From Pseudomonas nitroreducens (GTDB lineage Bacteria > Pseudomonadota > Gammaproteobacteria > Pseudomonadales > Pseudomonadaceae): a DNA stretch of 64,000 nt. A program made the translations under genes and the position numbers. Location: the NCBI RefSeq assembly GCF_014204515.1, contig NZ_JACHLI010000017.1, positions 1 through 64,000 of the forward strand. The letters run 5' to 3'. The notes under the pieces were generated by a model. That model did no database searches. It worked only from the letters and a program-made list of their open reading frames with translations, and was not told the origin of the DNA. Below are positions 18,515 to 27,988 of the stretch, piece after piece. How positions within the stretch are numbered: the first letter of the stretch is position 1; every line of letters begins with the position of its first letter.

Positions 18515-21341
18515 AGTGACGCACCTCGCCCGCACCCTCGATGTTCTCGACGCAACGGCCACACAGCTCCGGGTGTGCGGCATTGCTGCCGACATCGGCG
18601 CGGAAGTGCCAGCAACGGCCGCACTTGGCATGGGCGGACTTGACCACCTGCAGCTTCAGGCCCGGCAGTTCGCTCTCTACCGCGTCGGCCGGCGCTGCGG
18701 ACAGCGGGGCCACCTTGGCGGCGGAGGTGATCAGCACGAAGCGCAGCTCGTTGCCCAGTTTCTCCAGGCGCTGGGCCAGGGAGTCTTCGGCGTAGAGGGT
18801 GATCTCGGCCTGCAGGTTGCCGCCGATGGTCTTGGCGCTGCGCAGGTTTTCCAGTTCCTTGTTCACGGCGGCCTTGGCAGCCATGACTTCGTCCCAGTAG
18901 GCGCGGTCCAGCTCGGCGTCGGCCGGCAGCTCGGTCAGGCCGTCATACCAGGTGGTCAGCATCACCGACTCGGCGCGCTCGCCGGGCATGAAGCCCCAGA
19001 TTTCCTCGGCGGTGAACGCCATGATCGGCGCGATCCAGCGCACCAGGGCCTCGGCGATGTGGAACAGCGCGGTCTGGCAGGAGCGACGGGCGACGCTGTT
19101 GGCCTGGGTGGTGTACTGGCGGTCCTTGATGATGTCCAGGTAGAAGCCGCCCAGCTCCTGCACGCAGAAGTTGTGCACCTTGGAGTAGACGTTCCAGAAG
19201 CGGTAGTCGCGGTAGGCCTCTTCCAGCTCGCGCTGCAGCTGCAGCGCGCGGTCGATCGCCCAGCGGTCCAGGGCCAGCAGCTGGTCGTTGGGCAGCAGGT
19301 CCTTGGCCGGGTCGAAGCCGGACAGGTTGGACAGCAGGAAGCGCGTGGTATTGCGGATACGCCGGTAGGCGTCGGCGCTGCGCTGGAGGATCTGCTGGGA
19401 GACGGCGATCTCACCGGAGTAGTCGGTGGACGCGACCCACAGGCGCAGGATGTCGGCGCCCATGCTGTCGATCACGGTCTGCGGCACCACGGTGTTGCCC
19501 AGGGACTTGGACATCTTGCGGCCGGACTCGTCCACGGTGAAGCCGTGGGTCAGCAGTTGGCGATACGGCGCGTGGCCGTCGATGGCGCAGCCGGTCAGCA
19601 AGGACGAGTGGAACCAGCCGCGGTGCTGGTCGGAACCTTCCAGGTAGAGATCGGCGGCCGGGCCGCTGGCGTGGCCGAGCTCGGCGTGGGAGCCGCGCAG
19701 CACGTGCCAGTGGGTGGTGCCGGAGTCGAACCAGACGTCCAGGGTGTCGTTGATCTTGTCGTACTGCGCGGCTTCATCGCCCAGCAGTTCGGCGGCGTCG
19801 AGCTTGAACCAGGCCTCGATGCCTTCCTTCTCGACGCGCAGGGCGACTTCTTCCATCAGCTCGACGGTGCGCGGATGCAGCTCGCCGGTGGCCTTGTGCA
19901 GGAAGAACGGGATCGGTACGCCCCAGTTGCGCTGACGCGAGATGCACCAGTCCGGACGGCCGGCGATCATGCCGTGCAGGCGCGCCTGGCCCCAGTTGGG
20001 CACGAATTCGGTTTCGGTGATGGCTTCCAGCGCGCGCTCGCGCAGGGTGGCGCCGGTCTGCGGCTGCTTGTCCATGCCGACGAACCACTGCGCGGTGGCG
20101 CGGTAGATCAGCGGGGTCTTGTGGCGCCAGCAGTGCATGTAGCTGTGGCTGATGCTGGCGTGCTTGAGCAGCGCGCCGACTTCATCGAGCTTGGCGACGA
20201 TGTTCGGGTTGGCCTTCCAGATGAACTGGCCGCCGAAGAACGGCAGGTCGGCCACGTAGACGCCGTTGCTCTGCACCGGGCTGAGGATGTCGTCGTTGAC
20301 CATGCCGTACTGCTTGCAGGTCCGGAAGTCGTCCTCGCCGTAGGCCGGGGCGGAGTGGACGACGCCGGTGCCGGCGCCCAGCTCGACGTACTCGGCCAGG
20401 TAAACCGGCGAGAAGCGCTCGTAGAACGGGTGGCGGAAGCGGATCAGGTCCAGCGACTCGCCCTGGGCGGTGGCGATGACCTGGCCTTCCAGGCCGTAGC
20501 GTTGCAGGCAGGACTCGACCAGTTCCTCGGCCAGCACCAGCAGGCGCTCGCCGGTGTCGACCAGGGCGTAGGTGAATTCGGGGTGGACGTTCAGCGCCTG
20601 GTTGGCCGGGATGGTCCAGGGGGTGGTGGTCCAGATGACGATGGCAGTCGGCTTGGGCAGGCTGGCCAGGCCGAAGGCGGCGGCCAGCTTGTCGGCATCT
20701 TCCACCGGGAAGGCGACGTCGATGGCGTCGGACTTCTTGTCGGCGTACTCGACTTCCGCTTCGGCCAGGGCCGAACCGCAGTCGAAGCACCAGTTCACCG
20801 GCTTCAGGCCCTTGAACACGAAGCCCTGCTTGACCATCTCGGCGAGGGCGCGGATTTCGCCGGCCTCGTTGGAGAAGTTCATGGTCTTGTAGGGGTTGTC
20901 CCACTCGCCCAGCACGCCCAGGCGGATGAAGTCGGCCTTCTGCCCTTCGATCTGCTCGGCGGCGTATTCGCGGCACAGTTCGCGGGTCTTGTCCGCCGGC
21001 AGGTTCTTGCCGTGGGTGGTCTCGACCTTGTGCTCGATCGGCAGGCCATGGCAGTCCCAGCCCGGCACGTAGGGGGCGTCGTAGCCGGCCAGGGTCTTGG
21101 AGCGGACGATGATGTCCTTGAGGATCTTGTTGACCGCGTGACCGATGTGGATGCTGCCGTTGGCGTAGGGCGGGCCATCGTGCAGGATGAATTTCGGCCG
21201 ACCTTCGCCAATCTTCCGCAGCTTCTGGTACAGGCCAATATCGTTCCAGAGCTTGAGCGTCTGCGGCTCGCGCTGCGGCAGGCCGGCTTTCATCGGGAAG
21301 TCGGTTTCGGGAAGGTTCAGAGTGGCTTTGTAATCGGTCAT
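18507..21341 (-). CDS. ileS: Isoleucyl-tRNA synthetase
   Basis: 944 residues, a normal IleS length. The class I signatures are present: HIGH as GSIHIGHAVNK and KMSKS as GRKMSKSLGN. The C-terminal zinc finger shows CGRCWHFRADVG and CGRCVENI. The N-terminal segment DYKATLNLPETDFPMK is typical. It charges tRNA-Ile; a hairpin copying the tRNA-Ile(GAU) anticodon loop occurs at 41517. It lies 21 bases after ribF. Confidence 0.98.
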   Translation of the reverse strand: MTDYKATLNLPETDFPMKAGLPQREPQTLKLWNDIGLYQKLRKIGEGRPKFILHDGPPYANGSIHIGHAVNKILKDIIVRSKTLAGYDAPYVPGWDCHGLPIEHKVETTHGKNLPADKTRELCREYAAEQIEGQKADFIRLGVLGEWDNPYKTMNFSNEAGEIRALAEMVKQGFVFKGLKPVNWCFDCGSALAEAEVEYADKKSDAIDVAFPVEDADKLAAAFGLASLPKPTAIVIWTTTPWTIPANQALNVHPEFTYALVDTGERLLVLAEELVESCLQRYGLEGQVIATAQGESLDLIRFRHPFYERFSPVYLAEYVELGAGTGVVHSAPAYGEDDFRTCKQYGMVNDDILSPVQSNGVYVADLPFFGGQFIWKANPNIVAKLDEVGALLKHASISHSYMHCWRHKTPLIYRATAQWFVGMDKQPQTGATLRERALEAITETEFVPNWGQARLHGMIAGRPDWCISRQRNWGVPIPFFLHKATGELHPRTVELMEEVALRVEKEGIEAWFKLDAAELLGDEAAQYDKINDTLDVWFDSGTTHWHVLRGSHAELGHASGPAADLYLEGSDQHRGWFHSSLLTGCAIDGHAPYRQLLTHGFTVDESGRKMSKSLGNTVVPQTVIDSMGADILRLWVASTDYSGEIAVSQQILQRSADAYRRIRNTTRFLLSNLSGFDPAKDLLPNDQLLALDRWAIDRALQLQRELEEAYRDYRFWNVYSKVHNFCVQELGGFYLDIIKDRQYTTQANSVARRSCQTALFHIAEALVRWIAPIMAFTAEEIWGFMPGERAESVMLTTWYDGLTELPADAELDRAYWDEVMAAKAAVNKELENLRSAKTIGGNLQAEITLYAEDSLAQRLEKLGNELRFVLITSAAKVAPLSAAPADAVESELPGLKLQVVKSAHAKCGRCWHFRADVGSNAAHPELCGRCVENIEGAGEVRHYA

Positions 21342-21362
21342 CTCAGGGCCTGTTCAGGATCT

Positions 21363-22301
21363 TCAATCAAGCGGTTGGCCCAGCCAGTAGGCCCGGGCGG
21401 CGGCGATGTCGGCGAGGATGGCCGCCTTGAGTGCCTCAAGGGAGGCAAAACGCTGCTCATCACGCAGCTTCTGGTGGAACGTGATATCCAGGTGCTGGCC
21501 GTACAGATCGCCGGCGAAATCCAGCAGATGCACTTCCAGGTGGGGCCGGCCGTCGCCATTCACGGACGGTCGGGTGCCGATGTTGGCCACCCCATTGCGG
21601 CGCTGGCCAGCCACCATCGTGCTGACCAGGTAAACCCCATTGAGCGGCGCCTTGCGGCGCTTGAGTTGGATGTTCGCGGTGGGCGAACCCAGCGTGCGAC
21701 CCAGCTTCTGCCCGTGCAGCACACGGCCGCTCAGGCGATACGGACGCCCCAACAGGCGCTCGACCCGGTGCAGGTCGCCGTCGGCCAGGTCCTTGCGGAT
21801 CCGCGAGCTGCTCACGCGCATGCCGTCGACTTCTACGGTAGTCGCCGCCTCGACGGTGAAGCCTTGCTCCGCGCTGGCATTGACCAGGAAGGCGAAGTCG
21901 CCGGAGCGGTCGCAGCCGAAGCGGAAATCGTCGCCCACTTCCAGGTGGCGGACCCGCAGGCCCTCCACCAGCACCTGGCGGACGAACTCGGCGGCCGACA
22001 ACTCGCGCAGACGGCGGTTGAAGGCCAGGCAGAGAACGAAATCGACGCCGTACTGGCGCAGCAGTTCGAGCTTCTCGCGCAGGCGCGTCAGGCGCACCGG
22101 GGCGGCATCGGGAGCGAAGTATTCGCGCGGCTGCGGCTCGAAGATCACCACGCAGCTGGGCACGCCCAGCTCCAGCGAACGCTCGCGCAAACGCCCCAGG
22201 ATCGCCTGGTGGCCGAGATGGACGCCGTCGAAGTTACCGATGGTGGCGACACAGCCCCCGGACAGGGGCCGCAGGTTGTGAAGGCCTCGAAGCAGCTGCA
22301 T
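21363..22301 (-). CDS. ribF: Bifunctional riboflavin kinase/FAD synthetase RibF
   Basis: 312 residues from ATG 22301 (MQLLRGLHNLRPLSGG). The N-terminal nucleotidyltransferase (FAD synthetase) domain has IGNFDGVHLGHQ and a conserved SSSRIRKDLADGD segment. The C-terminal flavokinase domain has GSPTANIQLKRRKAPLNGVY and LEVHLLDFAGDLYG. It makes FMN and FAD. It lies between murJ (106-base gap) and ileS (21-base gap). Confidence 0.95.
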   Translation of the reverse strand: MQLLRGLHNLRPLSGGCVATIGNFDGVHLGHQAILGRLRERSLELGVPSCVVIFEPQPREYFAPDAAPVRLTRLREKLELLRQYGVDFVLCLAFNRRLRELSAAEFVRQVLVEGLRVRHLEVGDDFRFGCDRSGDFAFLVNASAEQGFTVEAATTVEVDGMRVSSSRIRKDLADGDLHRVERLLGRPYRLSGRVLHGQKLGRTLGSPTANIQLKRRKAPLNGVYLVSTMVAGQRRNGVANIGTRPSVNGDGRPHLEVHLLDFAGDLYGQHLDITFHQKLRDEQRFASLEALKAAILADIAAARAYWLGQPLD

Positions 22302-22407
22302 AGCGCGCGTATTGCTCAGAAAGTGGTCGATTATACCTGCACCGGCAGCCATGCGACAGGCAAAATGCCGTCGCCGCAAACCGATGCAATGCTTTGCCCG
22401 GCGAAGG

Positions 22408-23946
22408 TTACAGCACCGCGCGGCGGGAAAAGTCCCGCAGGCGGAAGCCCAGCAGCGCCAGCATACCGAAATAGGCGAGCACACCAGCCACCACCAGCGC
22501 GCCCAGGCGCACCAGGCGGATCGGCATGCCGCCCTGATCCCAGGCCGGCATGAAGTGCATCATGCCGATCAGCACGGCGCACATCACCAGTACAGCTACG
22601 ACTAATTTGCCGATGAACCTGCCCCAGCCTGCCTGCGGCTCGAACAGCTGCTGCTTGCGCAGCTGCCAGAACAGCAGGCCGGCGTTCAGGCAGGCCGCCA
22701 GGCTGATCGCCAGGGCCAGGCCCGCGTGCTTGAGCGGGCCGATGAACACCAGGTTCATCAGTTGGGTGGACACCAGGGTAAAGAGTGCGATCTTCACCGG
22801 TGTCTTGATGTTCTGCCGCGCATAGAAGCCCGGCGCCAGCACCTTCACCAGAATGATGCCGAGCAGCCCGACCGCATAGGCAATCAGCGCATGCTGGGTC
22901 ATCAGCGCGTCGTGGGCGCTGAACTTGCCGTACTGGAACAGCGCGACGGTCAGTGGCTCGGCGATCACCGCCAGGGCCAGGGAGCACGGCAGGACCAGCA
23001 GGAAGCACAAGCGCAGGCCCCAGTCCATCAGCCGCGAGTATTCGTGGCGATCGTCACTGGCGTAGGTCTTGGCCAGCGACGGCAGCAGGATGGTGCCCAG
23101 CGCCACGCCGAGCACGCCGGACGGCAGCTCCATCAGACGGTCCGCGTAGTACATCCAGGACACCGAGCCGGCCACCAGGAAGGAAGCGAAGATGGTGTTG
23201 ATGATCAGCGAAATCTGGCTGACCGAGACACCGAGGATCGCCGGCCCCATCTGCTTGAGCACGCGCCAGACGCCGGAATCGCGCAGGTTGATGCGCGGCA
23301 GCACCAGCATGCCGATCTTCTTCAGGTGCGGCAGCTGGTAGAGCAGCTGCGCCAGGCCGCCGGCGAGCACCGCCCAGCCCAGCGCCATGATCGGCGGGTC
23401 GAAGTACGGCGTGAGGAACAGCGCAAAGAGGATCATGCTGACGTTCAGCAGGGTCGGCACGAAGGCCGGCACCGAGAAACGGTTCCAGGTATTGAGGATC
23501 GCCCCCGCCAGCGAGGCCAGCGAGATCAGCAGGATATAAGGGAAGGTCACCCGCAGCAGGGAACTGGTGAGCTCGAACTTCTCCGGCGAATCGACGAAGC
23601 CGGGCGCCGTCACCCAGATCACCCAGGGTGCGGCGAGCATGCCCAGCGCGGTGACCAGCGCCAGGATCAGGGTCAGCAGGCCGGACACATAGGCAATGAA
23701 GGTGCGGGTCGCCTCCTCGCCCTGCTGGGTCTTGTACTCGGCCAGGATCGGCACGAAGGCCTGGGAGAAGGCCCCCTCGGCAAAGATGCGGCGCAGCAGG
23801 TTGGGCAGCTTGAAGGCGACGAAGAAGGCGTCGGTGGCCATGCCGGCGCCGAACATGCGCGCGACTATCGTGTCGCGCACGAAACCGAGCACCCGCGAGA
23901 TCATGGTCATCGAGCTGACCGCGGCCAGCGACTTGAGTAGGTTCAT
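22408..23946 (-). CDS. murJ: Lipid II flippase MurJ (MviN)
   Basis: 512 residues from ATG 23946 (MNLLKSLAAVSSMTMISRVLGFVRD), the usual MurJ start and size. About 14 membrane segments are predicted by eye. The N-terminal region with RDTIVARMFGAGMATDAFFVAFKLPNLLRR carries the conserved charged residues of the flippase cavity. It moves lipid II across the inner membrane. It is divergent from rpsT. Confidence 0.96.
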   Translation of the reverse strand: MNLLKSLAAVSSMTMISRVLGFVRDTIVARMFGAGMATDAFFVAFKLPNLLRRIFAEGAFSQAFVPILAEYKTQQGEEATRTFIAYVSGLLTLILALVTALGMLAAPWVIWVTAPGFVDSPEKFELTSSLLRVTFPYILLISLASLAGAILNTWNRFSVPAFVPTLLNVSMILFALFLTPYFDPPIMALGWAVLAGGLAQLLYQLPHLKKIGMLVLPRINLRDSGVWRVLKQMGPAILGVSVSQISLIINTIFASFLVAGSVSWMYYADRLMELPSGVLGVALGTILLPSLAKTYASDDRHEYSRLMDWGLRLCFLLVLPCSLALAVIAEPLTVALFQYGKFSAHDALMTQHALIAYAVGLLGIILVKVLAPGFYARQNIKTPVKIALFTLVSTQLMNLVFIGPLKHAGLALAISLAACLNAGLLFWQLRKQQLFEPQAGWGRFIGKLVVAVLVMCAVLIGMMHFMPAWDQGGMPIRLVRLGALVVAGVLAYFGMLALLGFRLRDFSRRAVL

Positions 23947-24116
23947 AGCGTCCAGAACTGGTAGAATCGTCGCCCCTGCCGATGCGGCACCGGCCTTGGG
24001 CGACAGCCCAGGCGCCAGGCGAAGCGCAGCAGTGTAGGGCCGCGGGGCGAATAAATCACCCCATCCGGCGGACAGCGTGCACCCGTCGCACCACTCGTCG
24101 GCAGCTGCCCATACCC

Positions 24117-24145
24117 TTGACAAGGCCTTGATGCAACGGCATTAT
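24117..24145 (+). promoter_or_regulatory. Sigma70 promoter for rpsT
   Basis: A perfect -35 box TTGACA (24117-24122) is followed after 17 bases by CATTAT (24140-24145), four of six matching TATAAT. It lies 55 bases before the rpsT start, a reasonable leader for a ribosomal protein gene. Confidence 0.6.
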
Positions 24146-24199
24146 TCGCGGCCTTAATTTATTCGCAACATCCCCAGTTTTATTTCGAGGAGCTCGACG

Positions 24200-24469
24200 G
24201 TGGCCAACACACCTTCCGCCAAAAAACGCGCCAAACAGGCTGAGAAGCGTCGCAGCCACAACGCCAGCCTGCGTTCCATGGTTCGTACCTACATCAAGAA
24301 CGTAGTCAAAGCAGTCGACGCCAAGGACCTGCCGAAGGCCCAGGCCGCTCTGGTTGCTGCCGTACCGGTCATCGACCGCATGGCTGACAAAGGCATCATC
24401 CACAAGAACAAGGCCGCTCGTCACAAGAGCCGCCTGAACGCCCACGTGAAGGCCCTGGCCACCGCGTAA
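24200..24469 (+). CDS. rpsT: 30S ribosomal protein S20
   Basis: 89 residues from GTG 24200, preceded by CGAGGAGC. The sequence ANTPSAKKRAKQAEKRRSHNASLRSMVRTYIK is the S20 signature, rich in Lys/Arg and Ala. It binds 16S rRNA early in 30S assembly. The GTG start is notable because S20 of E. coli also uses a non-ATG start and is autoregulated at translation (family knowledge). Confidence 0.97.
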   Translation: MANTPSAKKRAKQAEKRRSHNASLRSMVRTYIKNVVKAVDAKDLPKAQAALVAAVPVIDRMADKGIIHKNKAARHKSRLNAHVKALATA

Positions 24470-24483
24470 GCGTTCCGTTCTTG

Positions 24484-24509
24484 AAAAACCGGCCCCAGGG
24501 CCGGTTTTT
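24484..24509 (+). terminator. Intrinsic terminator after rpsT
   Basis: The stem AAAAACCGGCC (24484-24494) pairs with GGCCGGTTTTT across a CCAG loop, with a six-T run. Confidence 0.92.
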
Positions 24510-24529
24510 TATTGCCTGCAAAAACCTGT

Positions 24530-24549
24530 AGGAGCGAGCCTGCTCGCGA
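24530..24549. repeat. Single REP element
   Basis: TGTAGGAGCGAGCCTGCTCG matches the common Pseudomonas REP core GTAGGAGCGAGCTTGCTCGCG seen as a pair at 58781-58857, here as a lone copy with C for T in the loop. Confidence 0.75.
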
Positions 24550-24591
24550 TCAGCCTCGGCAAACACCCGCAACAGCCCCTCGTTTCTCAGA

Positions 24592-24619
24592 CAAAAAGAA
24601 AGGGCGGTCACCCGCCCTT
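24592..24619 (-). terminator. Intrinsic terminator after creA
   Basis: An 8-bp stem, AAGGGCGG with CCGCCCTT (24600-24607/24612-24619), is followed on the minus strand by TTTCTTTTTG. It lies 8 bases beyond the creA stop. Confidence 0.8.
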
Positions 24620-24626
24620 CTCTTTC

Positions 24627-25082
24627 TTACTTGTCAGGCCACGGCATGATCGGAATCGCCGTCACCGCATTCTGCGGGCTGCCCTCGATCACCCGGTCGC
24701 TGTAGACCAGATAGACCAGCGCATTGCGCTGCTTGTCGAAGAAGCGCACCACCTGCATGGTCTTGAACACCAGCGAAGTGCGCTGCTGGAACACCACCTC
24801 GCCATCCTTCAGCTCACCCGAGAAGCGGATCGGCCCGACCTGGCGACAGGAGATCGACGCCTCGGCGCGATCCTCCGCCAACCCCAGGCCACCCTTCACC
24901 CCGCCCGTCTTGGCACGGGACAGGTAGCAGCTGACGCCCTGCACCTTCGGATCATCGAAGGCCTCGACGACGATCTTGTCGTTCGGCCCGACCCACTTGA
25001 AGACGGTGGACACTTCGCCGATCACGTCAGCTTGCGCCAACGCCGGCAACAACAGCAGTGCAGCGATCAATCCCTTGCGCAT
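24627..25082 (-). CDS. creA: CreA family exported protein
   Basis: 151 residues from ATG 25082. A Sec signal peptide (MRKGLIAALLLLPALAQA) precedes the CreA domain with ADVIGEVSTVFKWVGPNDKIVVEAFDDPKVQGVSCYLSRAKTGG and RQVGPIRF, typical of this family. The biochemical role is not known. It follows proB by 11 bases and ends at its own terminator, the position of PA4564. Confidence 0.88.
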   Translation of the reverse strand: MRKGLIAALLLLPALAQADVIGEVSTVFKWVGPNDKIVVEAFDDPKVQGVSCYLSRAKTGGVKGGLGLAEDRAEASISCRQVGPIRFSGELKDGEVVFQQRTSLVFKTMQVVRFFDKQRNALVYLVYSDRVIEGSPQNAVTAIPIMPWPDK

Positions 25083-25093
25083 GCCAATGATCC

Positions 25094-26212
25094 TCAGACC
25101 AGAACCAGATTGTCGCGATGCACCAGCTCCGGACCATCGACATAGCCCAGCAGGCTTTCGATGGCATCGGTCGGCTGGCCGATGATCTTCTGCGCCTCGA
25201 GCGCACTGTAGTTGGCCAGCCCTCGGGCAATCTCGCGCCCCTGCTGATCCACGCAAACGATCATCTCGCCACGCCGGAAGCTGCCCTGCACCGCCTTCAC
25301 ACCCACCGGCAGCAGGCTCTTGTGATCCTGGGCGACCGCCTTGACGGCGCCGTCGTCCAGCACCAGGGTGCCGCGCATCTGCAGGTGGCCAGCCAGCCAC
25401 TGCTTGCGCGCCGCCTTGCGACTCTGCTCGGGAGTCAGCAGCGTGCCGAGACGCTCACCAACGCGAAGGCGATCCAGCACGCGTTCGATACGACCACCCA
25501 CGATAACGGTGTGCGCACCGGAACGCGCCGCCAGACGAGCCGCACGCAGCTTGGTCTGCATGCCGCCACGACCCAGCGCCCCGCCCGTACCGCCAGCGAC
25601 CGCATCCAGCGCCGAATCATCGGCACGGGCTTCGAAAATCAGCTGGGCATCGGGGTTGTTGCGCGGGTCGGCATCGAACATGCCATCACGATCGGTAAGG
25701 ATCACCAACAGGTCGGCCTCGACCAGGTTGGCCACCAGCGCCGCCAGGGTGTCGTTGTCGCCGAAGCGGATTTCGTCGGTGACCACGGTGTCGTTCTCGT
25801 TGATCACCGGGATCACACCCAGATCGACCAGCGTACGCAGGGTATTGCGCCCGTTCAGGTAGCGCTTGCGATCGGACAGGTCGTCATGGGTCAGCAGCAC
25901 CTGCGCGGTCTGCAGGCCATGGACCCCGAAGCTGGACTCCCAGGCCTGCACCAGGCCCATCTGCCCCACCGCGGCGGCCGCCTGCAGCTCGTGCATGTCA
26001 CTGGGCCGGGAAACCCAACCCAGGCGACTCATGCCCGCCGCGACGGCGCCCGAGGACACCAGCACCAGCTCGACGCCCGCGCAATGCAGCGCGACCATCT
26101 GCTCGACCCACACCGCCATGGCGTCGCGATCCAGACCACGACCATCGGCGGTCAGCAACGCACTGCCAATCTTGACTACCCAGCGCTTGGCGCCAGTGAC
26201 CTTCTCACGCAT
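25094..26212 (-). CDS. proB: Glutamate 5-kinase
   Basis: 372 residues from ATG 26212 (MREKVTGAKRWVVKIGSALLT), equal to the P. aeruginosa length. The amino acid kinase domain has VLVSSGAVAAGMSRLG and VVTDEIRFGDNDTLAALVA; a C-terminal PUA domain follows from about residue 280. It phosphorylates glutamate in the first step of proline synthesis and is usually inhibited by proline. It is downstream of obg (116-base gap). Confidence 0.96.
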   Translation of the reverse strand: MREKVTGAKRWVVKIGSALLTADGRGLDRDAMAVWVEQMVALHCAGVELVLVSSGAVAAGMSRLGWVSRPSDMHELQAAAAVGQMGLVQAWESSFGVHGLQTAQVLLTHDDLSDRKRYLNGRNTLRTLVDLGVIPVINENDTVVTDEIRFGDNDTLAALVANLVEADLLVILTDRDGMFDADPRNNPDAQLIFEARADDSALDAVAGGTGGALGRGGMQTKLRAARLAARSGAHTVIVGGRIERVLDRLRVGERLGTLLTPEQSRKAARKQWLAGHLQMRGTLVLDDGAVKAVAQDHKSLLPVGVKAVQGSFRRGEMIVCVDQQGREIARGLANYSALEAQKIIGQPTDAIESLLGYVDGPELVHRDNLVLV

Positions 26213-26328
26213 AGCCGCAACCTTAACAATCAGGCGGTTCATCCCCGCATCCACGGGGAACACTGGAGGACCCGGCAACCTGGGCCGCCGGGCTACACGC
26301 TACTACCAGAGAACTGACGACGCGCCGA

Positions 26329-27549
26329 TCAGGGCACGTAGAAGATTTCCGGGCCGTCGCCGTCGTCTTCGTCATCCTCGAAATCATCATCGTCCACATC
26401 GTCGACATTCTTCAGGCCGGAGCGACGCAGGGCGCGAGCGTCGTCCAGAGCCTGCAGACGGGCGCGGGCCTCATCTTCGATGCGCTGATCCAGGGCCGCC
26501 AGGGCTTCGCCATAGGCCGGCTCTTCCTCGATGCGCAGGGTGCGCTCGTCGAGGTACTTCATGATGTCCTGGCTCAGGGCCTCGGTACCTTCGCGCTCCA
26601 GGGCGGAGATCACGTAGACCGGACCTTCCCAGCCCAGGCGCTCGACCACGGCCTGCTTGCGACGCTCCTGCTCCTCGGGCTCGATGATCTGGTCCATCTT
26701 GTTCAGCACCAGCCAGCGGTCACGCTCGGTCAGCGCCGGGCTGAATTTCTCCAGCTCGTGGACGATGGTTTCCGCAGCATCGGCCGGGTCGCTTTCGTCC
26801 AGCGGCGCCATGTCGACGATGTGCAGCAGCAGGCGGGTACGCGCCAGGTGCTTGAGGAAGCGGATACCAAGGCCGGCACCTTCGGCGGCGCCTTCGATCA
26901 GACCGGGGATGTCGGCGACCACGAAGCTCTTGAAGCGACCGACGCTGACCACGCCCAGGTTCGGCACCAGGGTGGTGAAGGGATAGTCGGCGACCTTCGG
27001 CTTGGCGGCGGACACCGCACGGATGAAGGTGCTCTTGCCGGCGTTCGGCAGGCCCAGCAGACCGACGTCGGCCAGGACCTTCAGCTCCAGCTTGAGGTCA
27101 CGCGCATCACCGGGCTTGCCCGGAGTGGTCTGGCGCGGAGCACGGTTGGTACTGGACTTGAAGCGGGTGTTGCCCAGGCCATGCCAGCCGCCCTGGGCGA
27201 CCATGATGCGCTGACCGGCCGTGGTCAGGTCACCGATGATTTCCTGGGTACTGGCATCGATGATGGTGGTACCGACCGGCACCGGCAGGACCAGATCGTC
27301 GCCCTTGGCGCCGGTGCAGTCCTTGCTGCCGCCGTTCTCGCCGCGCTGGGCGTCGAAACGACGGGTGTAGCGGTAGTCCACCAGGGTATTCAGGTTCTCG
27401 TCGGCCTCGAGGAACACCGAGCCGCCGTCGCCACCGTCACCGCCGTTGGGACCGCCTTTCTCGATGAACTTCTCGCGGCGGAAGCTCATGAGGCCGTTGC
27501 CGCCGTCACCGGCTTTCACGTGGATGGATACTTCGTCGACGAATTTCAT
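26329..27549 (-). CDS. obg: Obg/CgtA GTPase
   Basis: 406 residues from ATG 27549. The glycine-rich Obg fold is at the N-terminus (MKFVDEVSIHVKAGDGGNG), and the GTPase domain has GLPNAGKSTFIRAVS (P-loop), VADIPGLIEGAAEGAGLG and NKMDQI. The C-terminal tail is very acidic (DDVDDDDFEDDEDDGDG), as in Pseudomonas homologues. Obg works in 50S ribosome assembly and stringent control. It follows the rplU-rpmA genes, an order conserved across bacteria. Confidence 0.97.
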   Translation of the reverse strand: MKFVDEVSIHVKAGDGGNGLMSFRREKFIEKGGPNGGDGGDGGSVFLEADENLNTLVDYRYTRRFDAQRGENGGSKDCTGAKGDDLVLPVPVGTTIIDASTQEIIGDLTTAGQRIMVAQGGWHGLGNTRFKSSTNRAPRQTTPGKPGDARDLKLELKVLADVGLLGLPNAGKSTFIRAVSAAKPKVADYPFTTLVPNLGVVSVGRFKSFVVADIPGLIEGAAEGAGLGIRFLKHLARTRLLLHIVDMAPLDESDPADAAETIVHELEKFSPALTERDRWLVLNKMDQIIEPEEQERRKQAVVERLGWEGPVYVISALEREGTEALSQDIMKYLDERTLRIEEEPAYGEALAALDQRIEDEARARLQALDDARALRRSGLKNVDDVDDDDFEDDEDDGDGPEIFYVP

Positions 27550-27662
27550 TGCGAACGCCTCCCGCCGGAGGGCGGGTTGAATATAAGAAAAGGAGCATAG
27601 GATACAGCCAAGTCCGCACAAACGCCCGAACCGACGGCACCTCGCCTGGAAACGCCAGAAAC

Positions 27663-27693
27663 AAAAAAGCCCCGTCGCGAGACAGGGCTTTTT
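27663..27693 (-). terminator. Intrinsic terminator between rpmA and obg
   Basis: On the minus strand AAAAAGCCCTGTC pairs with GACGGGGCTTTTTT across a TCGC loop. It follows the rpmA stop by about 15 bases, so obg expression would need read-through or its own promoter. Confidence 0.85.
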
Positions 27694-27707
27694 CAGTGAG
27701 AGCTCGC

Positions 27708-27965
27708 TTAGGCAGCGACGACGCTTACGTAGCGACGGCCAAAGGCGCCTTTCACTTCGAACTTGATCACGCCGTCGACTTTAGCGAACAGGGTGTGATC
27801 CTTGCCCATGCCAACGCCGTAGCCAGCGTGGAACTGGGTACCGCGCTGACGCACGATGATGTTGCCTGCTTTCACAGCCTGGCTACCGAACAGCTTCACG
27901 CCAAGGCGTTTGCTTTCTGAGTCGCGGCCGTTGCGGGTACTACCGCCAGCTTTTTTGTGTGCCAT
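27708..27965 (-). CDS. rpmA: 50S ribosomal protein L27
   Basis: 85 residues. MAHKKAGGSTRNGRDSESKRLGVK is the L27 N-terminus that reaches the peptidyl transferase centre. RQRGTQFHAGYGVGMGKDHTLFA completes the signature. It is 23 bases downstream of rplU. Confidence 0.98.
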   Translation of the reverse strand: MAHKKAGGSTRNGRDSESKRLGVKLFGSQAVKAGNIIVRQRGTQFHAGYGVGMGKDHTLFAKVDGVIKFEVKGAFGRRYVSVVAA

Positions 27966-27988
27966 GAGTCAATTCTCCTGAAGAGGAA

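Noticed and set aside
18387..22553. Long plus-strand open frame opposite ileS/ribF
   Set aside because: Antisense shadow of well-supported genes, without any recognisable domain.
23947..24199. Extended N-terminus of MurJ to 24123
   Set aside because: The added residues are not family-like and would overlap the rpsT promoter region; ATG 23946 gives the standard start.
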